A DNA stretch of 64,000 nucleotides from Salticus scenicus (lineage: Eukaryota; Arthropoda; Arachnida; Araneae; Salticidae), in the NCBI GenBank assembly GCA_963930645.1, contig OZ005651.1, positions 127,729,731 to 127,793,730 of the forward strand. The letters are read 5' to 3'. Position numbers and translations under genes: made by a program. This document shows, in pieces, positions 41,101 through 53,873 of the stretch (its first letter is position 1; each line of letters begins with the position of its first letter). A model generated the notes under the pieces. That model was not told the DNA's origin. It did no database searches and saw only the letters and a program-made list of their open reading frames with translations.

Positions 41101-44100
41101 ACTCGACCCAAAACCAATAAGTGAATTTTAAATCAACCTGAAACCTGACCTGAACCTGCACTAAAGAATTTTGATGACCCGCAACCAACTTCTTTTCAAC
41201 CGAACCCGACCCAAAACACTAATCTAAATGAAAATTAATAATTCATCTAAAAATCATGCAAAATTTTTAATTTATAAAATTAAGTAAATTTTTATTGTCA
41301 CACTGCTAGTAAATCATTTTAAAAAGAATAAAATATAATTACTAATACACTAAGTAAAAAATAAAAAAATCTGAAAAATAGATTAATAATAATTTTTAAC
41401 TATTTATGTGTGTTGTATACTTCAAGTGTACAAAAATGGGTTTCAAGCTTAGTGTTTGTAGTTTCATTTTTTAATGCTTATCATAGATACAATAATATTA
41501 AAATACAATATTACAGACGTCAACTAAATGCCTGCTAAATTCATTCAAATGTACATGCCTATAACATCTTAAAAACAAGAGAAAAAATATTAATTATCAG
41601 TTTAGATTCACAATCTATTTTAAAAGGATGTGAGTAATCAAAATAGATGAATAATACATCTGGTTGCTGTAGAGAAGTAGCCTGTTTTCAACAGCTTATA
41701 TTCTTTTTTTTTTTTTTTTGTTCATTGCTTTAGTCAGACATGGATTTTTATTTTGCTATGATAATTTGCTTAAGCGTATATTCATCATGGGTACATAGAG
41801 CAAACAATTTTTTGCTTCATTAAGATTAAAAAAAAAAAAAAAAAAAAAATTAAGTCGACCCGATTTGTTGAAAACTAAACCTGGCCTGAACCCAAACCTT
41901 AACTGCAGTAAAAAAAATCCAGTCGACCCGACCCACAAAAGAAAAAAAATTGTAGTCGACTCAAACTACAGGTCAGGTAAGTTTCGGGTAAGATCGGATT
42001 ACCCGACCTGAAGCAGGGCTCTACTTCACACTGTCTTCTACAACATTAAATTACTTTTTAATCTTGAATAATAACTTTTTATTACAAGATACTTTTGCAA
42101 TAAAAATATTTTATATACGGAATACTTTCTACTCATCTTTCTTTTTTTTTTTTCTTTTTTAAACTACAGATAACAATTTATTTTCCCTTTTGGCAACTGT
42201 GATGTCACATATTCCATCAATTATCCTTTTTAATTCCAAATATATATCATTATACCTATCAAGTTGCAATATTCACTTTCCCAAAAGGTTTTTTAAGACT
42301 CTTAAAATTATCATTTTTTTTTTTCAATTAAAGATAATTAAGCAAAAGAAAGATCTAGAATTTATTTTTGGTTATAAAAAATGGTGAAAATGTGCTTTAG
42401 CTCACTGCTTGATGATTTTTCCAAAAATCGCTAATTTGGCAAGGTGAAGTTGCTACATTTCGTAGCTCAATCATTCAACGACAGAAAAACATCAAGGTTG
42501 CCAAGTTTGGCAGCTTTATTGCCAATTGCAAATAAGACGCCAAGCAGTGGGCTAAAGCACATTCCACCCTAAAAAGTGATAGAGTGCATAGCATAAGTTT
42601 TTCTTTCTGCAATCTGTTTAATATTCATCATTCAAAACACAAAAATTAAAGAGATAAACATATCTTTTAAAAAATGGTTTAATAGCCAGTCTTTAACTTA
42701 ATATTAAGAAAAAGAAAAACTATACAAAATTATGTCAAGAATTAAAACTTTTTATAGCTACCACTGTAAAACTCTGCAGTATCGTTTTCAATGCAATATC
42801 AAAGATTAAATTCAATTCCCTCAACATGTAATTTTTTTTAGTATGTGTACACAATATCTCCAAATCTTTTAACAATGAAGACTTAAAATGTTATATCCAT
42901 GTTTGCCATATCTTTAAAAACACTTAAAGGAACTAGAAGAAATTATTTTAAAATTAGGAAAATCATGAGTAAATTTAATATGAATGCATTAAGTAAAAGT
43001 TTCCCATTTTAAGAGCTTAATTTTAGGTAATTTTAATATATATAGATACAATTTTTTTTTTTCTCTCTGGTACAAATAAAGAAAAAAAAAAAAAAGTGTA
43101 AAATTCTGGTCTACATGGAATCCAATTTAGAATAAGAGACCCAATTTTTTTTAGTCAATTTTTCCATATAAAAACATGTGGTAAAATGTGGTATAAACTG
43201 CAGTTCACATACTTTTATTGAAAAATATTGCATCTACTGTTGTACACAACCTGTAGTTGTACAGTGTTTTAAATTATTTCATAAGTGAATGTTTGTAATT
43301 GATAATTCTTTGATAAAATCCTGCACTAACACAGTTTTGTTTTCCTGTTAGTAATCACAATTGTTAACCAACACTAACTGTTTCTAAAACAAGACGGTAT
43401 AAGAATATATATAAATGTAATTGATAAAAATAAGGGGTACTTTGATAAATATTCTTCAAAATGTAATGAAAGTTATATAAATTTACATGGTTAATAATAA
43501 TAATTATATAACATAGGTTTTGAACAGTACTATCCCATATATCTAGGAATAAAAGTTTGAGCATTAAATGCTTATTAAATCTCAATATGTACAAAAATTA
43601 AAGATACAGATTAGAAAAAGATAGAATCTATTTTTTTTCTATTAAGATAAAAATATAAAATAAAGAAACTAAAATTACCAATGACATCTGTTATTTTGTA
43701 TCTTGATTCCCCTTCATCTTCAATAAGTGTAGCATGAATGGAATTCATAGCACTTACTTTTTTATAATTTTCAGGAGTCAAATATAAATATTTATAACCC
43801 TTAAATAAAAAAAATATCAAATAACTTTTTTCTGCTATAAGCAAAACATCAAAAATATGTTTCATCTAAAAGATCATTAAAATAAAACCATTTCACTTGA
43901 ATAAACATCCATACGTATCAACACTAAATAATTATTCAAAAGAAAACAAGTCATAATTACTAACCTTATCAGGATTTTCAGGATCTATCCATGCAATATT
44001 AAAAATGTGCTTGATTTCTTCAGCTAAACCAATGCGAGCACCACTGTTTGCAGAGATGTATAAACGAGGGATGCCTAATTCACGTGCTTTCTGGGATGCT

Positions 44101-47100
44101 TTCTATAATGTAAACAAACAATGAATTAGATGTACAATTGAAAAATCTATCTTTGGAAATAGAGAAATTTGCTTTCAGATTTTAAATCATTGGGGGATAA
44201 AAATGACAAAGAGAAATGTTTAGATTTGATTAATAGAAGTTAGCTTTTTTTCCTTATGAAAATTAGTTTTTCTGGCAAGTGAGTTAATATTTAACATAAA
44301 TCCTATAAGCATAAGCTCTTACCAAAAATAAAATATCTTCTGGAGGAGCAAATGTTCCTATTAGATGAGTAATGTCATTACATATAACTATTGCATCACG
44401 TCCTTGTGGATACTCAGGAGTGATAAAAGTCATTTTCCATGCTACCATTCCAATCTAAAAAAATTAGAAAAAATTCAAATTATGCATAATTTATTATGCA
44501 ACCTGACACTAAAATATATACACTATTTTACTAAATTTTTTAATGTCAGAATTATGTCCAAATCAAGGAATATAATAGACATGCTTAATTTGTTAAAATT
44601 AACTGTAATTTCTGAGTAAATATAAACTTTAAATCTGTAAATGATTCATTCTATAACTAGTGTTTTTCTCATAAAGTCAGTTTTATGACCCTTAAGATTT
44701 TTAGAATGTCCAAAACAGTTAAAGTTTTTTTTTTTTTTTTTTTTTTTGTAGATTAAGTAAATCATTATCTATTTTTATCTAAATTATTTTGAAAAACATT
44801 AATTCAGAACTATGAAGGGGAAAGGAAAACAAGGCCCCTTTAAAATACTCAGAATTTTTTCAAAACCTCAATTTCTATTAAAATACATGAACAAAGATAT
44901 AATACCCTCCTTTTTAACACAAGTGATTCAGTATTAAAGAAATCTTCAACAACCATTAACTCCTGATATGAAGAACCTATGAGAACCATTTTTAAATATA
45001 CGATTAACACATTTAAAAAAAATAGACTTGTTCATGCACCACAATTTATCTAGCTAAATTTATAAAAAATACACTATTTCAGATCTTCAAGATTTAATTA
45101 AATATAACACAAAGTCTCCTTGTGTAGATAAAAGGAAAATGGACAAATTTTAATTTTACCTTTAATTTACAAATTAACCTTTTTAGTGATCACAATTTTT
45201 TTCTGAGACTTATAATTCATACATATCTACATAATAAAATAAATTTATTGCTGTACAAATAGTCTTTATTTTAAAATTTTTGATTATACAAGAAACAGAT
45301 GAGATATTTAACTACACCAATTCATAATAGCTTTTAATAAATGAAATTTTTTAGTTATAAGACAATATACATACATCATTTTCTCCAGGTAATCTTTTTC
45401 TTTCAATGAGATTTCTGTTAGAATCTAAAACTAACTCTGTATATTTTAATAGCTGAGAAGGAATTTCAACTTCTGGCCGTCCAAGAATGTATTCCTCCCA
45501 TAAACGGTTTAAAGACTAAAAAATGGGAAATTTACTTAGAAAAATGAAAAAATAAAAATAAAATAAATAAATAAGAAAAAACATTTAACTGAAAGAAATT
45601 TAAAATACCTGATTAAACATGTCTGGAAAATCATACACATAAGTTGTACCATTAGACTGAGCTTGAAATCGCTTTAATTGTAAGTAATCTTTTGTAACAT
45701 AAGGTGTTGATATTGGTAAATCATGCAACGGACCTTGTTTATGACCCCAGGCTTCAAATTTTGTTAAACCTGTGACGGGATCAGTGACTTCTTTATACAG
45801 ACTCATATCTAAGTAATAGCCACTTTCATTAGCAAGATACAATCTTATAGGCATACATTTGGCTGTTGGTGAAAGTCTATAAAATAAAATTTGAATTAAT
45901 AACATATATTGGTTAATTCTATTATGAATGTTATACCATAGCCACCAACCTTTGAGAATCAAAATTAGGGAGATTTCACGTACAACATAATTTCTGATGT
46001 AAATAGAATATTAATAGCATAGTAATTGTTGGAAAGAGAAGGAAAAAATAAAAGAAAATTTTTGCAGTATCTAGAGGCTTTCTCCTTATTGCAAATAACG
46101 AGATAAATAAATAAAACAATGAATTTAAAATGCTACTAGATTATATTAAATTCTAACCATACTCTAATTATACATATACACACATACATTGATTTGGGAA
46201 ATTTTTTCCTACCTGAAAAATCTAACTCCCCCCCCCCCATGTTTACACATTTGGTATAGATATAACATATACATACTTAATTTAATTGAGAAAAAATAGA
46301 TTAATTAATTTCACCAATAAGGTCTAAAAATAATTACAAATGTGAGAAATATTGAGCACATCTATTGCTTTGCTGTTTCTAGACTTGATCATTGATAAGT
46401 ATCTGGAGATGGAAAAAGGAAGGGGGGGATAAAAAAATAATTACAGAGTAAGAAATATTAAACTCTTTTAATTCTATTTCTAGAATCTAATAAAGCAAGT
46501 TTAAAATGAACCTTATCATTTATGTTGCAGATGGTTAAAGATTGGGAAATAAAAGACTTCTGCAGAACATTTGATTGCCGATCGCTAATTAGAGATAAAT
46601 AAAGTGGGGGAGGGGGAGACATAAAATAATTACATGAGCAAGAAATATTTAACAATTATTTTCCTTTACATGTTCTAGAATAATATAATCATTATATATA
46701 AAGCAAGTTTGAAATGTATACTGAAATTTATAATGTGGATGGATAAAGATTGGGAATCAGGAGCTTTCATAAAACATTTGATTGCCGATAGTTTGCTGAA
46801 AATTTTGTAAAATTTCAGAAAATTCGGGATATTTTTTGGGAGTTCGGGAGATTGCCTCAAAATTCGGGAGTTTCCCGAATTTTTTAAGAGAGTTGGCAGC
46901 TATGTTATACCATTTTTAGGAAAAATGATTTATATATCATAATAGTAACTATATCCCTGAAGAAGTATAAATCATATTGCTAAAATTTTCCTATTACTTT
47001 AAATTTTAACAATATGTAGTTACAGTACAGTATAAAAATTAAATTTGTGTTGTCTTTGTAATAACAAATTACCTCTAAATGTCAAATTTCAAAAATTTTT

Positions 47101-48570
47101 CTTTGTTACTGTGTAATAACAATGTTTAAAAAATATTACGATTAGATTGTAAAATTTAATTTATGAAGAAAAAGGAAATATAAAGAAACATCTATAATAA
47201 TATACAAACTGATATTCAAAAGTCTACAAATGATAAATGTGCTATGAATGTATTGTAGAAAAATGCACACATAAATACTGGTGTTAAACCAAGATTAATG
47301 AAACTGTTGTAAGCTTAACATTATAAATTCTTAAGAATAAAAAGCATACAGTTATGTTAAGATAAAATAATTAACTGCAACCTTTCATCAGACAAACACA
47401 CTTGCTGTGTTTTTGTAAGTTAAAATTTCTTGTGAAAACAACTACAATATGTTTATACAATTTACAAAATTTAAAAACACAATGCATCTTAGTGGTATCT
47501 AAACTTATCACCTGATATCTGCCGAGACATCTGTGTGTATCTTCAATACACCCTCTGTTTCAGGAAACATGTACACATATGGTCTCTGTTTATTCAGATA
47601 ATTGAACATTTACACTTACAGTGCAAGAAAAAACCCATAGAGTGATAGTCTAATTTATTAGGGGGATGAAGTAAGTACTAAGCAGGACAGTAATATACCG
47701 GTGCCCACCCTCCCACTTCAGAACCCATCTAGGCACCCACAAAAAGGCAAGAAAACTGTTAGTGAACCACTGTCCACAGTGCTAGCCAGGTCATGGCAAT
47801 ATCTAATGAGAAAAATATATTTAAAACTTTTAAAAGAGAATATTTTAAAATTTTGAAAGGGAAAGAACTTAATGGGAGATATAGTGTTTTAATATAAATC
47901 TCAGAAATTTCACTGTACTAAATATCATAAATAACTTTTTCTAGTTCTTGCAGCATTATAGGCTGCAAATTTAGAATCCCCCCACCTTTTTATAGACTAA
48001 ACATTTTCGAGCAGATTGAGATTAGGACTATTTCCTGGTGTGGTAAAGAAGAAAATCTATGATATTCTTCGTGGGATTTAATTTAAAATGAAAAAAGATA
48101 TGATTACTTACAGAATTATAGGTGCTCATGGGAATGGATCGATAATTTTAATAATTTGAATCAAATAAATGTACCACAGATGCCCTTTAGCAAAATGCAT
48201 TATCATCTTGAAATGCTGTTTACAGAAAATTAGGAGATACCTTCAAAATAGTCAGTCAGGTGCCACTTTCCCAAAGAATGTTTTATTTAGAGTTGACCGA
48301 TCCCTTGAGCAGGAAAATTTGCCCAACTCTTCGAAAACTTATGTACCTCCATACCATAATGTACAGAGAATGTGTCATTGCTTTAAGAGTGCAATTTTCA
48401 TTAAGTCAATCACATTTTCTTCATCCTACTAGTTTTCTTCATCAGCTCAAAATAAATTAAACTTGACTCAGAGAAAACCAGTTCAGCCCAATAATTAACA
48501 GATATATTTTTTAAATTTTTGGTCAACTGAAGTCTTTTTTTTAATTATTATTATTTTCCTTAATAAAGTC

Positions 48571-48601
<31 letters not shown>

Positions 48602-51600
48602 CTTCTGGGTTTTAACCTGCTTTGTTTAATTGTTCCTGCACTCTTTTTGAAGAAAGTATTTTGCTATACACATTTTTAAATTTTTTTCTACATTCTGAAC
48701 ATGATACAAATCAACTTTTTAAACATTTGTTTCTTAACTTACGGTCATCTTGCTTGGATGAGCAATGTGGCCACCTAAAGCCAACTTTCCAGCTTAAATA
48801 GCCAAAAAATTTTATATCTTACTAAAACCCATCTCCCCAATATTTCGTTAACATTTAATTATTTTGCCATTTCATGTATTAAAATATTTTTTTATTTTCA
48901 TTCTAAATTTAATACTTTTTGTGGTATTATTAATTGCCTTATCATTTGCTATAGTCAAAATAATTTCTAAAATTACAATTTTCCTGACAATTAAATTTTG
49001 TTTTTAACACTGGGCTCAGTCCTAAAGTGTACGTGGAGGACGATGTAATAAAATCTGTTTGAAAATTTGCTTTTTAAATGATAAAATTGGCAGTTGCAGA
49101 AAGAGAAAAGGAAAATATCCAAGTGTGGCTTTTTTTTTTTTTGTCCCTTAGTGTACATTCATCTAAAAAAAAGCCAAAATCACAACCAAACAAATTTTTC
49201 TCAGGTGTGAGAAGGAGTGCCCTTCGTGGGAGGTCCTTCTAAGGGGTTCTAGCCCATGTTTACGCAAGTTTCAGAGAAAACCACAGAAAACTCTGAATGG
49301 CTATGCCAACGAGTGTGACCTGGAGTCGAACCTGGTATCTAACATCTAACCAGCTTTGAGCACAGAACTGCTCAGCTGCTGATGGGCCAATTTTCCTCAG
49401 GAGATAGAAACTAAAAAACAAATCCAATGCTTTAGGGGTAGTACTTAGAATGTAGTGTTGGCTAAACACACTGAGTTGTTGTGTTTTTGGTCTTGAAATT
49501 AAAAAAAAAAAAAAAAAAAGAGCTAACATAGCACCATTTACTAATATGCTGTAGAGTAAATTAGCAGAAATTACTTAAATGAAATTTTGCAGTTTTAAGA
49601 CGATTTTTAAACATAGATTAGAAAAAAAAAAAAAAAGACAAAATATACCTTAAAACATAAAAAACACTTAAAAATAGAAGAATCCTGTTTTTTTTTTGTT
49701 TTTTTTTTACAGGAAAGTTGGCAAGTATAGATTTATATAAAATTTATATAGCAAATCAAAATTTAAGAAATTGACAAAATAAGATTCTTCATAATTAAGT
49801 GATTTTTAAATATAGGGGAAAGTGGTGTACCTTGGACATAAGTGTACCTCAGATGTAGGTCATTTCTAGCTTTATTTATTTAGATATAAAAACAATATCA
49901 CATGCAGTTAAAACGTTTACTGTTAGGTGACTCAGTGAAGTAATCTATGTTTGCTTGGAAGCTCAACTTTTTGAAGATTCCTTGAAAAGGTAAATTCACC
50001 TTGCAAAAATAAATTTTTTTCAGATGCTTTTATGCATTTCTATACCCACACACACATTGTATACTCAGAAATGAATATTATGCATCATGAAGTAGCTTTC
50101 TATCAATAACCCCATATGCTTGTAATCATGCTAAGCCGAAGCTGAACATCATGATTAGCAATTTTGTTTTTAGTAACAGAGTAGTGTACCGTACCTTGGA
50201 CAGGTCATATTGTGTGGTGGATCAAAAATGCAGCTCCAAAAGTTAACGTTTGGAGTTGACCTATCCAATTACAATCTTGATTACAAATAAGTGTGAAGAT
50301 TTTTACCAATAATCACAATGACTTAATGTAGACTTTTTTTAAGTTAATATTTTCCACTTTTTAGACTAAAATTCGACTCAATAACAATACGACTGTGACA
50401 GATTAATGATTTCTAAATTAAAAAAAAAAAAAAAAAATGTTTATTTGAATTTATATGCATGTGATTGATTAATAAATAAATAAATAAAAACAGATTTTCT
50501 TACTTAAAATTGGGTTTTTATGTATCTTTTAATAAATGGTCAAAGGTACACTACCAGTGGTGTACCTTGGACCTAATTCCACTTTTTTAAAAATTTTTTA
50601 AAAATATAATTAATATCATTTTAATAAAATTTTGGAATAAATATATGTTGTATATAACACTATACAGTATTTAAAACAGGTATTTGTATTTAGGTTTGGC
50701 GAATAATTACAAAATTAAAATTGGAAAAGTCAAAATAGGTCCGAGGTACCCCATCTTCCCCTATGTATCAAAAATTACATTAATTCCTTACAATTAAAAT
50801 ATAGTTGATGTGATGAAAATAAACATATTTTAAAATATACCTAATGGTCATTTTGAGCTCAGCTTGCAAAACTCTTAATTTCCACAATCTTGGTCCATAT
50901 CTCATAACCATGGCACGGACATTTTCTGCAATCTACATGTACGTATATAAATAAATGTAGCATTGTAAAAATTATATTTTATTTCTCAGGTAAATTTGAA
51001 TATATTGATGATTATATTTTAACTAAACACATAAATAACCTGGCTACTAAACTGAATACATTACAATAAATAATAAAGATCAATGGAAACGGACAGTATT
51101 AAGGAAACATTAATATAAACAAATGTTTGGCTATTCTAAACCATATTATGCATAAAACTGTTTTAGGCAGCAAACAAATAAATATTGGATATTTGCAGTT
51201 TAAATCAAATTAATAAAAAAATAAATTACAGATAACTCAATTTTTTTGTCTAGAAAACAAATTAAATATACTTTTCAAACCTAACTTTATATCAGTGTTC
51301 CCACCATTCTACATATGTCTTATTGCATATTAAACATTATTTAAAGATAAAAATTCTGATGACACTAAAGGTTTAACACTAACCTTTGAGAGATCCATTG
51401 TTACTTTAGGGACAAAATTCAGAAAAATATGATTACAATCAGTTCTCTTAGCCTGTAAACAGAGAGAAAGTTAAAGAAAAAAAATTATGACTACTATTAT
51501 TAACTAAAACACAAAATATAATAATTTACATGAGGATGTGTAAAAGCTACTTCTAACTCATCCATAGATTCAAGTAACAGCCTTTCTCCTTCATTTTGCA

Positions 51601-53838
51601 AGTATTCATAGGAAGCTTCCTAAACATTAAAAGTTTGTTAGTTCATTGTGCAGCATATGCATCCCAAGAAAAACATTAATTCTATATAAGTAAACTTCTA
51701 TTTTAAATTGGCATATCAGTATACAAATATACACATAGTTAAAATTTGAAAAAATTTATATTTATACAAATAGGATAATCCATAAAAAATAATGCAATAT
51801 ATTATATTAACTCCTTTGTGAAACTCTTGTTTTCTTTTACTCTAAATCTACTGAATATGGCATCAAAGCATTATTTCTTTGATTATTCCCTGTCATATGT
51901 GCCTCTTTTGTATTTTTTGTCTGTATTTCTCCATCACTCTTAATAAAAGCAAATACTTAAAATGTGGAGCAATTTCAATGTTTTTAGGATATTATATATA
52001 AGAATTATTTCCATAATATTATATTTTTGTGATTATTATGGTAATTTTGTAACATAATACTACTGCTAATTACAATATTTGCTTTGATACCATTAGTAAG
52101 AGTCACAGCTATTTAAATGATAACGATATGTTTCTAAGCCAAGAAATTGCAATGAATAAAATAAACATATTCATAAATAAAGAATACATGGCAGTAGGAT
52201 GTACACAGAGGTTCTCCCCTCTTCCCCCTCCCTCAAGATTATAAGAAGTAGATTCTTTTTAAAGTAATTTTTATTTATTTATTTTTTAATAATATAATGT
52301 TTGATTAAAAAAGTTCACAGAAGATTTCACAATAATATTCAAAAAGCATGTTTGGTTGGTTGGTTGTGGGGATTAAGGCCGATTGATTGCTCTAGGGTCC
52401 TAGGCCTGAGGGGGAGTGCCCTCTGTGGGGGTCTTTCTAAGGAGTCCTAGCCCATATTTATGCAAATTTCGGAGAAAAGCAGGGGGAAATTCTGATCAGC
52501 TAGGCAGACGAGCGCGACCTGGGATCGAACCCAGCACCTCATGTCAACCAGCTTTGAGCACAAAGCCGCTCAGCCGCTGGTGGGCTGATGAAAAAAGAAA
52601 TCATTATTGATTTATTCTTATACATGTCATGCAACATAAATATGTTAGAAAACAGTTAAATCAAAGCCATTCTTTTCATGAAGATAATTCATTTAGTCTA
52701 AAACACATACAACTGATTAAATTTGAAACAGATTGATTTGTTTGATTTGAAAGAGAGTAAAGTTTTATTGAAGCATTCATTCGAGAAAATTCAACAGTTT
52801 AATTTGCATTTTATTAATTAGAAAAAAAAAGAACATTTGTCGATTTCATAAGTCACATGTAGCTTTTTTTTTAAACAAATAAAAAAACACATAATTTAAA
52901 CTTTTTATTCTGCTGGGTGTGAAACAGAAAATTAATATTCTGAGTGTATATTTATTTTAATTTTGAAAAATTAGAAACAAACATTCAGTTATTTTCATGC
53001 ATTGACTTCAAAGTAATAAATTTCATGCACAATAACCATACAGTGCTAGACTATAACAAAAACAATTATAGAAATAGTAATTACCTTTGTAACTAAATCA
53101 GAATGACGAATAATAGAACGAATAAAAAACCTAAAATCTGTAACTTCTTGACCTTTTGCAACCTAAAATTTGAATTTTATAAATACTTATTAGTTTTATT
53201 AATATCTAAAGCATTTAACAATTACAACTAAGTTTCAAACAAGTTGATACTAAAAACAATACCTTAGCTTTTCCTAAATACAAATGCATCTTTTGGTTTG
53301 CTGTAGGAATGGCTTCTAAATCGTAATTCCGTAAACGGTTTATCTCTAACTGAAAAGCTAATGCTGGTTCTAAATGTCTATATATGCGATCTTCTTCAAA
53401 CTACATAAAAATAAATTTCAATACATCAATTTTAACGTATAAAATAATAAAAATTAATAATCTTAGCTTAATATATACATTCAATAAAGCAATTTCTTTA
53501 ACTTATACAGATAAAATTAGTTTTATTATCTAAATCTGGAATTATTAAAATTTAGATTCTAAATTTGAGCATAACTGTTTGTTCAGACTAAGATATGAAT
53601 TTGAATCTTACCTTCTGTTATTATTTTTGTACAAGTAACAATGAAAGAAATTCACTTAATTATCCTCCTTCCCCATTGAATATATTTTTAAAAGTAGGAA
53701 AAAGTTACAAAAGTAATTATAGGATCTGCTTCTACACAATTACAGGATAAATGATTTTTTTTTTTTTTTTTATAAATAAAATTTGAAATCAACCATAAAT
53801 GGGTATAGTTAAAGGAGGGGGGAAAATTATTTTTTCTT

Positions 53839-53873
<35 letters not shown>

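Noticed and set aside
44365..44619. Plus-strand 84-codon frame
   Set aside because: Mostly antisense to ACC exon i and intron; no domain.
48169..48460. Two overlapping plus-strand frames of 66-87 codons
   Set aside because: No motif or composition typical of a protein; probably decayed transposon or chance.
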